A stretch of DNA of 64,000 nt from positions 1 through 64,000 of the forward strand of contig ARYC01017080.1 of the NCBI GenBank assembly GCA_000711775.1, given 5' to 3'. The first letter of the stretch is position 1. Every line of letters begins with the position of its first letter. Origin of the DNA: Oxytricha trifallax (Eukaryota; Ciliophora; Spirotrichea; Sporadotrichida; Oxytrichidae). Of the stretch, positions 59,061-64,000 are shown piece by piece. A model generated the notes under the pieces. That model saw only the letters and a list, made by a program, of their open reading frames with translations. It was not told the origin of the DNA and did no database searches. The position numbers were made by a program, and so were the translations under genes.

Positions 59061-60500
59061 CTTAAAAAATCTACAATTTATAGATTTTACCTTATTAAAC
59101 CAAGGTCAAATATTTAAAATGTGAAAAAATACAACTACTATTTAATTTTTCATTCTCTACAAAGTGTTGCATTTAGAAGGTCTTTTAGTTAAAGGAAATA
59201 TAAGCTTTATAAATTATAGCAATTACAAATGATACCTAAAAAGAAAGTCATTTCAATCATATGATAATTTAGATTAATTTATTAAATTTAAATTGAATAT
59301 GAAAATATCAGTCTCCAATTAGAAGCTCTGAAACACACGAGAATGTATATATGACTTAAGTCTACATTATGTAATCAATACTTTATATTGATTAGTTTGA
59401 AACATTTATTCCTCAAGTATCTTCTGAGAATTTTTATATATATTTATATTTACCAATCTACAATTTCCATTTATTTGCTCTTTATTTCTCTTTCTAATCG
59501 TTAAATAAATTATCATTCAAGACATCTTAATTACTTATTATTTAAATTAAAATATTACTTTAATTTATTAATGTGTATTTTAAATATATTACTTAGCCTA
59601 ATTTGAGGTTCTATTTAAAATAAATCGTTTTAGTTAAATTTTAAGGGAAATATACGTTTATTAAAAAACAGGTTTTTGTTATAAATTGCTACAATTGTTT
59701 AAGATATGTTGGCAAATATTTAATGATATATTGTATCACAATAATTAAAACCAGTTTTTTTTATGTTATTAATTTTCGATGTCTTTAATTTATTACTTTA
59801 TAGTCGGCTTATTCCACACTGCTTTATAAGCTTAGTATGGAGAGTTTCAAATTTCTTTTTAGTATTTTTCCAAAATTTCTACTCGTTAAAATCTCTTTCT
59901 TAAAATCTATCACCCTTTTAGAATCTGTATGTAGTGTATAGTCAACATACCCATTTTACCCAAACGAAATAATTTTCCAGTTTATTAATTTTTTAAATCA
60001 AAATTTTTATTCTTTTTTAACTATATTTCCATAAGTAATCATTTATTATAGATTGATTTTCATTAATTTATCAAATTATTAATATAGTATATTTAAAATG
60101 GGAAAATTTTAATAAAATACTATATTTATATTATAATCATTCTATCTCTATAATAAGGGGAAATTTAATCACTATACTAAAAGATGGAGGCATTTATATC
60201 TTTATCCTATAATTTATTATTAATCTAAAGAACTTTTTGCATATAGAAATGATTTTTAATACTTCATTTTGACTGTTACAATTAATAGATAATTGTTCTA
60301 ATATTATACTGGTTCTAACTTTTTATTAGGTAAATTTTTCTCAGTCTTGTTTTTTTATATCCAAAAAATATAATAGCCGCTGCTACTTATATCTCGCTTA
60401 TAAAATCTTCAATCATTTGAAATTAAAATAATAATATTAAATAATTCAGTGACATTTATAGAAAATAATAGAAAATTGATAAATTAAAATTAAAACAAAT
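59061..60500. other. AT-rich tract with one weak coding island
   Basis: A minus-strand frame at about 59950-59800 reads DSKRVIDFKKEILTSRNFGK and LKLSILSLQSSVEQADYKV. Nothing else recognised. Confidence 0.35.
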
Positions 60501-60745
60501 GATTATCATTGGAAATAAAGAAATGGAGAAGTAAAAGGAGCTGGTTGCTCACTAAAATTTGTAAGTTACAAAAAACATATCTAAAAAATTTATATTTCAG
60601 CAATACTTACCAGCAGGAGTGGCGACTTCAGTAGACCGAGAGCTCGTGAGACACTGGAAAAAGATGGGAACAGCAAATTAAGTATGGCCAAATGGAGCAA
60701 AATACGAAGGAGAATGGAGAGATGACAAAGCTGTTTCTAGATTCC
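60500..60745 (+). CDS. MORN-repeat protein segment with intron
   Basis: The first exon ends NGEVKGAGCSLKF. A 40-bp intron from GTAAGTTACAAAAAACATAT to ATATTTCAG (60563-60602) follows. The next exon reads QYLPAGVATSVDRELVRHWK, KMGTANQVWPNGAKYEGEWR, DDKA and then loses similarity. QVWPNGAKYEGEW is a MORN (membrane occupation and recognition nexus) repeat, a ~23-residue module that binds membranes or scaffolds proteins. A MORN protein should continue with more repeats (DDKAxGxGxFxxxxGDxYEG), so coding stops at an MDS edge near 60735. The intron sequence and position match those of the LPGKTTGATR family. Confidence 0.65.
60563..60602 (+). other. Conserved short intron
   Basis: Canonical GT-AG intron, 40 bp, with an inner stretch GTTACAAAAAACATATCT that recurs in the related copies at 7.8, 14.06, 21.55 and 41.93 kb. 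Removing it joins KF to QYLP in frame. Confidence 0.6.
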
Positions 60746-60958
60746 ATTTCTGCTACCCTCTATTCGAATAATTATTATTTAAATTCATATCAAAATATAT
60801 TTACCGATTCTCGATTATTTTCTATAATTATTTATTTATTGTATCACCTTGTTATTGGTAAATGTGGGCGTTTGAATTAGTCATAATTAAATGCTTTTTT
60901 ATAATCCATAGCTGATGATATTTACATTAATTAACTTCTGTAAAGGCATTTAAAGTTT

Positions 60959-61432
60959 GGGGGGGGGGAAGTTTCCTGCCCCAAAATTTTATATGCACCC
61001 AAGGGGGGAAGTTTCCTGCCCCCAAAAAGGTAGTTTCCTGCCCCACAAATAAAAATATGTAATTTTTATAATTTTCAAAGAATCTTTATCATCAATTATG
61101 ATGTAGTTTTTTTTATAATTAATCTTCAAAATATCATTTCTACCTTGATAATCAATTTAAAATTTAATGAAAATTACATTAATTAATAAAGAAAAAACAC
61201 TTATTTTAGCCTTGTCAGTAATATATAATATGATAAAGAATAATTATGCACCTTGATAATTATATAATAATAAATTTTGTATAGTACATGGTTATGATTA
61301 TTGAAATTGAAATTTAAATTTATTTGTTTCTATTAAATTTATTGCAAAAAACATAAAATTTAATGTTGGGGGCAGGAAACTACCTTTTGGGGCAGGAAAC
61401 TGTCTGGGGGCAGGAAACTTCCCCCCCCCCCC
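60959..61432. mobile_element. G-tract miniature inverted-repeat element, copy 4 (best preserved)
   Basis: Each end holds three tandem copies of the same unit: GGGGAAGTTTCCTGCCCC, again, then GGTAGTTTCCTGCCCC on the left, and the complements on the right. AAAGTTT lies directly outside both ends (7-bp target duplication). The ~300-bp interior is AT-rich and non-coding. This copy defines the family. Confidence 0.85.
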
Positions 61433-62580
61433 AAAGTTTGTATTTCATTATCGGTTCTTAAAATCTCTTTCTTATCTTTTTGGAAGTATCGTTCATTCTT
61501 CATAGTCAATATAAATTAAATCAATTGATCAAGTATAAAAAGAAAATTAATCAGTATGGTATATTTATGTTTTACTATTTTATTATTTCTATTTTAATAG
61601 ACTTTTTATTTAAATAATTATGATTTGAATATCAAGCTAAATTATTATACCAATTTAAAATTTATTGTTGTCTTAAATATTTTTTTTATCCATGCAATTG
61701 CAAATATTTGAAATTCTTTATAATTAATATAAAATAATTCAATAACTTATTAGTCATTTTGAAAATAAGGAATAAAATTTTATAAAATATTAATTTAATT
61801 CAATTCGGCACATGCTGTAGCTCTGATAAAACATCCTGCCTTAAGAATAAACACACCCCTTACAAATCTAGTTGGCTTATTTATTATTTTGATATTAACT
61901 ATTTAGATTTTCTCATTTATATTCAATATAAATTAAATCATTAGGTTTCTTTCACTTATATTCTTTATTCTAGTTGACTGATTAGTGAAGCTTGTTGTTA
62001 AACTAATTGTTTTTAATCTCTAATTACTGTTTGATGGTTTGCTAAACAAGCATCTTCAACTTATAGTAGCTTTACATTCAGTCAATCAAAATAGTACAAC
62101 AATTCGAAATATGAAAACCCTTAAACACAAAAACTTATATAAATAAAATAAACTTGAATAATTTTAATAATTTAACTTAAGAAACTTGTTGATATATTAA
62201 TTAATTAATTAAATTTATATGGGATCAAGTAGTAAAAGTTTTAAATTTTTTGCTGCTTGGTAGCAATCCTAATCTATATATATAAACCCCAAATCTTATT
62301 TTCGCAAAGAAATGTAAAATTAATAAAAGTTTAATTGATATCGATAAATAAGGAAATTTATAAGGCTACATTATAACTTGTTATGAGAAGTCTCTTTCAT
62401 GAAGTTTTAATAAGGAATTTTAAAAAGTCCTGCTTAGTATAGATTTTGCTTTCCATAGTTATTTCATCGTTAAAATTAATCCTTAAACTATGTTGATTAG
62501 TTATCAATATAAAATCCAGTGGCTTTCCTGGCTACTTTTTTATGAAATTTAATTATTGACAAATACCTTTCTCATTGAGG
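61433..62580. other. AT-rich tract, no gene seen
   Basis: No motif recognised. Confidence 0.4.
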
Positions 62581-62589
62581 TTCTAAAAT

Positions 62590-63720
62590 CCAATATAAAG
62601 TCTATTATGCAAAGCCAGTCAGGACCCCCTTGACCTATGAGTGCAAACTAAAAAATAAGCTTCCTAAAGATTTTATACTTTCACTGCTCATTTTACCTGG
62701 TTATGTGTTTATTATGGACAGAGTAAGGTTAAATTTGCATATTAGCCTTAAGATTTTTCAAAATTTATAATAATCCAATTTTCAATGAGGCTTGAACCAA
62801 AAGTCAATCAAAGACCCATTTAGGCAACGAATTCTTCCAAGCTTACTTTTTTCTAATATTTATGCTCGTATAATCATTATCAATATATATATGAATTTAT
62901 TTGCGGATTTTATCTATTTTTCGCCCACTTGATAAGAGGAGAATTGGAGTTTTCATAGAGTAAATTAGAATAATCTAGAGGTGCTTTTTGATAATCCACC
63001 TATTAAATTTAATAATCCAGTATAAAATACTATAATAAAAACTTAAAAATTCCAAGAATCAAATCCAAAACGGAAATGAGCTTTTGGAACCTTCTACTCT
63101 ATAGATTGAAGAATATAATCCAGGTAAGCATTTTGACTTTAGTCAGAGCCTATATTAGTGTCAAGCAATTATAATAAAATGAATAGCTAACTCAATTTCT
63201 TGAGTAGGGCTATCGGATTTATAAAAATCTTGAGATTAAGTCTAAATTAATGTTGAAGGAAAATTGAAGGGCATTAAACTCGAGTATAAATGAGCCAAAG
63301 ATAGCTTTGAAATTAATAAAGCAAAGGAATTCCTACATTAGAACAACTACGACTTGAATCTCTTGATGTAGCAGGAGGATTTCAAGGGCTATAAAAAACA
63401 TGGAATTTTAAGAACGTTGTGAGAAAGTTTATAAACAACATCAAAACAAAGAAAGCGAGGAACAGCAGTGATACCAAGTCACTGGTCTTTGATAATCTTA
63501 ACCACTCTTACTCAAACGAAGAAATGAAGGTGAGTGAATTTCAAACTACTGCAAGTATTATAAATTAACAAGTACAAGAACGTAGACCCTTACCTTAGCT
63601 AGTTATTAACTATGGTGCAATCTTTCAATCTATCAAATATCAGCTGAAATTTTTAATGGGAATTTTTTTAAGAATTATAATAATATTTGAGATGCATCAA
63701 CTACTTTATAATAGTTGGTA
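62590..63720 (+). CDS. Candidate coding region, unknown protein
   Basis: Plus-strand blocks in shifting frames: YAKPVRTPLTYECKLKNKLP with KDFILSLLILPGYVFIMDRV; RLEPKVNQRPIQATNSSKLT and HLIRGELEFSQSKLEQS; NELLEPSTLQIEEYNPGKHF with DFSQSLYQCQ; QLTQFLEQGYRIYKNLEIKS; NKAKEFLHQNNYDLNLLMQQ with EDFKGYKKHGIL; and NVVRKFINNIKTKKARNSSD with TKSLVFDNLNHSYSNEEMKV. All are on one strand and strongly protein-like with raised GC, so this is probably one macronuclear gene in several MDS. Family not recognised. Confidence 0.42.
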
Positions 63721-63848
63721 ATGCATTAATTAAATATATAAATAATTAATAAGTATAAGTTAATTAATTATAAAACCCCAAGAGTAAAATTTGAATTAAT
63801 TGTGAATTTAAAAAATTAATAAATACTATATTTTTATTATTATAAAAC

Positions 63849-63932
63849 ATTTGGTAGCTTTTAAATTAATTAACATAGTACAATATATTCATATAGGGGT
63901 GTCTTAATAAAACATAAAGCTACCAAATTATT
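63849..63932. repeat. Small inverted repeat
   Basis: TTTGGTAGCTTTT near 63849 and AAAGCTACCAAA near 63918 are complementary, enclosing about 55 bp. Could be a minor hairpin; purpose unknown. Confidence 0.5.
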
Positions 63933-64000
63933 AAACGTAATTTGATTATATTTTATTTATACTAATCTCCTTAAATTATAATAATTTTGCCTTCAATCTA

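Noticed and set aside
1-64000. tRNA, rRNA, snRNA, CRISPR arrays, bacterial-type promoters or ribosome binding sites.
   Set aside because: No cloverleaf, rRNA-like block, regular spaced repeat or prokaryotic signal was seen; the window is eukaryotic (introns, ciliate code).

Overview
The window looks like germline (micronuclear) DNA of a spirotrich ciliate of the Oxytricha/Stylonychia type. Three things point there. (1) Two long transposons end in C4A4-type telomere-like repeats, carry a DDE transposase, a 22-kDa-type protein and a zinc-finger/kinase protein, and are flanked by a 3-bp ATT duplication: these are TBE (telomere-bearing element) transposons. (2) Recognisable proteins read through only if TAA and TAG are glutamine and TGA is the stop (ciliate code 6). 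(3) The DNA is very AT-rich and packed with foldback elements and short coding islands, as expected of macronucleus-destined segments (MDS) separated by eliminated DNA (IES). No tRNA, rRNA or CRISPR array was seen.

Layout. 1-2.9 kb: AT-rich with two weak coding islands. 2.9-7.0 kb: TBE copy 1, transposase intact, other two genes broken. 7-15 kb: AT-rich, a G-tract miniature element (11.1-11.6 kb), weak coding islands and a ~1.1-kb gene of a dispersed 'LPGKTTGATR' family. 15.2-17.2 kb: a 2-kb element with 123-bp inverted repeats that carries a decayed NEK-family kinase gene. 17.4-18.5 kb: a giant palindrome whose arms read as one shared reading frame with two different 5' ends. 19-22.4 kb: trinucleotide repeat, second G-tract element, a second gene of the dispersed family split by a 670-bp foldback. 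23-35 kb: scattered candidate MDS, the best a minus-strand cluster at 29.6-31.8 kb. 34.6-35.8 kb: a dispersed repeat and a third G-tract element. 36.0-41.4 kb: TBE copy 2 in the opposite orientation, all three genes decayed, with a 1.44-kb element nested inside it. 41.9-44.8 kb: third family member, a GC-rich island of unknown nature, and the 3' end of a LINE-like element. 46.7-54.6 kb: candidate MDS plus another foldback. 55.0-56.7 kb: second LINE-like copy. 58-61.4 kb: foldback, repeat pair, a MORN-repeat MDS related to the dispersed family, and the fourth G-tract element. 62.6-63.7 kb: a plus-strand coding region.

Caution. With TGA as the only stop and ~25% GC, a random frame is interrupted only about once per 57 codons, so open frames of 100-250 codons arise by chance many times in 64 kb. 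Only genes backed by family motifs (TBE proteins, NEK kinase, MORN), or by protein-level similarity between copies inside the window (LINE-like pair, LPGKTTGATR family), are well supported. The other coding calls rest on amino-acid composition and local GC and carry low confidence. MDS/IES boundaries and pointers cannot be fixed without the macronuclear genome.
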